From contig CAJNOP010000019.1 in NCBI GenBank assembly GCA_905250075.1, positions 1,665,743-1,729,742 of the forward strand: 64,000 bases of DNA, written 5' to 3'. The first letter of the stretch is position 1, and each line of letters starts with the position of its first letter. The notes below the pieces were generated by a model. It did not search any database. It was not told the DNA's origin and saw only the letters and a program-made list of their open reading frames with translations. Origin of the DNA: Rotaria sp. Silwood1. Its lineage: Eukaryota > Rotifera > Eurotatoria > Philodinida > Philodinidae. Made by a program: the position numbers and the translations under genes. Shown here one piece after another: positions 61,827-64,000 of the stretch.

Positions 61827-63647
61827 TTATGATTTTTGTTTTGTATTTAATGATATTGAATGTGTTGAGGATGATTCATCGACACCATTTGTTAATAATG
61901 AACTAAGATCACATACAAATAAACCAAGATTATTCGTTTCAATTGCTTGATCACGTAATGTTTTATTTAATGTTTGAGCAGCTTTTGTTTGACGATTTGT
62001 AGTTGATACGATTGGAACATCTAATGTTTGAGATGATGATGTTACTAAATTAATATTCGGTTCATATAATGTACTTTTATCACGTTTTGTTATTAATGGT
62101 TCAGTATTTGTTTCAACATTTTTAAATTCTGGAAGAGTTTTTGTAGTTGTTGGTAATGATGTACCTGTTGTTATTGATGATTCATCACTTTTTTGTGATG
62201 AAAATGTTATTTTTTTCACTGTTTGAATATTTACTTGAAGGCCAACATCACGTGTACTGATATTAGTAGCACTTGTATGACTACGTGACTTATGTCTTCG
62301 ATGATGATGTTGTTGTTGTTGACCAGTTGTGCCTAATGAACCGGTTGAATTTGGTGATGGAGTAGGATCATGAATAAATAATTGTCTATTTGATTTTAAG
62401 TCTTGTGTTGGATCTATTGTAAGAAGAGTTTGAAAAGAACTATCGCGTTTTTCTTTTATTACATTTGATGATATTGGACTACGTGGTCGTTGATAATATG
62501 ATGATGAATTCGTATCATCAATATATTGTAACTAGAGATAAGAAAATATATAGAATTAGATAAACCAAAAAAAAAAAAAAAGTATTATTTTATAATGAAA
62601 TACGATATACTTGAAACGAAAAAAAAAATTTTTTTTTGTTTTCTTTTAATAACTTACTCCTGGTGACATTCGTTTCATTTGTTGAATAGTATCTGGTGAT
62701 GCTGATGGTGATAATGGTGTCTGATGATGTTGTACAACGGAATAAAGTGTAGTAGGATCTGGTTGTGGTATAATAATAGATTGATTTTCTAAATCAACAA
62801 ATGAAGAAAATGTAGCCATTGTCCATGTTAATTGTGTTTGTGATGCACAAGATTTTTTTTCTTGTTCATAAGTTTTATTTGATACATTTGATACTGATTG
62901 TGGATAAAGTATATTATCATAAAGTGATTGAGTATTGGCATAAATTGGTTCTTGTTGTGTAGGAAATTGACTATATGCTGATTCAATACGACGTGGAGCT
63001 TTAATAGATGAATTTTCTAATGGTATTAATGGTATATGACATTCAGATAATTTTCCATAAGCATTATTATTATTATCCGATGAAGTTTTCGACATGATTG
63101 AAATACTATGTGAAATCGGTATATTCGATGAATAAGGTCTTGGTAATACTAAACGATTATTTAATGATGATAATTGATATGTTTCTATCTGACTACGACG
63201 ATGATTTGATGAGAAATATGTTGATTGATTTAAACTTTTTTTATAATGATCTATTGTTGGATGACATTGAATTGAATGAAGTGGTGGTGGAATGTAATCA
63301 TCATGTTCTTCATAACGTAATTCTCGACGATGTGATTTATTATGTAAACGATCAACAGAATGACTTAAATGTGTAGATTGCTTTTTTTGAATAGTATTTA
63401 ATGTTGATGCTGTTGTTGTTGTTGTTGTTGGTATAGCAGCAATTGATGTACGAGTTCCACTAAAACGTGCTGAAGTAAAAAATGGATTTGAATATCGACG
63501 AGAATTATCACGATAAAGTATGGGATTTGAATTATTAACTTTATCGTTTGATTGATGATGATGATGATGATGTGATGTTGTACGAGATAAATTTCCTTCT
63601 GGATTTTGTCCAATAGAAAAACTTGAATTAGTTGCTGATAATTTTTT
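61827..63647 (-). CDS. Ser/Thr/Asn-rich disordered protein, 5' end outside window
   Basis: Two visible exons, 63647-62658 and 62531-61827, join in phase 0 (CCA GGA | TTA CAA) and give 564 residues to a TAA stop. A TTCATCTAG acceptor at 63648 shows that more exons lie upstream; a possible donor (AAAG|GTAAGC) is at about 63968. The protein is almost entirely polar: a HHHHHH run, TTTTT, QQQQHHHRRH, many SS and NN, and scattered short motifs such as DDYIPPPLHS, TPLSPSASPD and SRRYSNPFF that resemble kinase or SH3/WW sites. No folded domain is visible. I recognise no family; a cytoskeletal or signalling scaffold is a guess. The open frame upstream of MSKTSSDN is continuous, so that Met is not the start. 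Confidence 0.65.
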
Positions 63648-64000
63648 CTAGATGAAATAAATTAAAAATAAAATAATGAATATCAATCTTATAGTCAAAT
63701 AAGAAGATGTGTTCATCAAAGAAACTATAAAAGGTTTCTTTTTAACTAGAACTTAAGCGTATAAGAAGAAGAAGAAGAAGAAAAAATTTTTTATTTTATT
63801 CTCGACTCTTATTGTCATTATTATTACTTAATCAAAATTTTTTTAATATTATTTGAAGAAATAATAATAGAACCTATTTACGAATATCGGTAATTTTTAA
63901 AATAAGTTACCGTGAATAAAACATTATGTTTTTCTTTTTATTTCTATCGTGTACATCCTTGCTTACCTTTCTTTTTTTTTTTTTCGTCTGTTAAAATTGA
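63648..64000. other. Window end: intron of the disordered-protein gene
   Basis: AT-rich sequence with a GAAGAAGAAG run (about 63766-63782). Probably intronic to the minus-strand gene, with a candidate upstream donor near 63968. Confidence 0.35.

Overview
This 64 kb window is AT-rich metazoan nuclear DNA. It most likely comes from a bdelloid rotifer. The reasons are many short (about 50-130 nt) GT-AG introns, A/T-biased codon use, homopolymer-rich spacers, the gene mix (arginine ADP-ribosyltransferase, PAN/apple repeats, NACHT protein, F-box protein beside ordinary animal genes), and degenerate TGTGGG-like tracts that resemble the telomeric hexamer I recall for bdelloids. The genus cannot be fixed from the sequence.

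Layout. About 1-15 kb is gene-poor and repeat-rich. It holds a membrane-anchored triple PAN-domain gene (minus strand, one long intron), a mono-ADP-ribosyltransferase, a long palindrome, a foldback element made of 14-17 bp units, a ~68 bp tandem array with inverted arms, and telomere-like tracts. From 16-24 kb lie two clear animal genes on the plus strand: a SUGP1 splicing-factor homologue and a T-brain/Eomes-type T-box gene, separated by a hAT-like non-autonomous element. From 25.6-32.4 kb is one uninterrupted 2263-codon NACHT ATPase gene (minus). A 5.4 kb empty stretch with a MITE follows, then an F-box gene (plus), a ten-exon GH18 chitinase (minus), a C16orf89-like secreted protein gene (plus) and a polyglutamine coiled-coil gene (plus).

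From 48.5-54.4 kb is a compact minus-strand run: laforin (glycogen phosphatase), an amphipathic-helix protein of desiccation-protein character, mitochondrial ribosomal protein uS7m and an ARF GTPase. A 328 bp divergent spacer separates ARF from DNAI7/CASC1, an axonemal dynein factor (plus), whose introns carry an antisense tRNA-Leu(UAG) and a MITE. This DNAI7 copy stops about 190-200 residues before the family end and has a stop-containing cassette exon near its 5' end. The window ends in a disordered-protein gene (minus) whose 5' end lies outside.

I reconstructed exon chains by hand. Junctions described as phase-consistent were checked by counting, but not against transcripts. No bacterial-type operons or CRISPR arrays are present. 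The most unusual items are the inverted telomere-like tracts, the foldback and array elements, the SUGP1 copy without SURP modules, the apparently decaying DNAI7 copy, and the amphipathic-helix gene.
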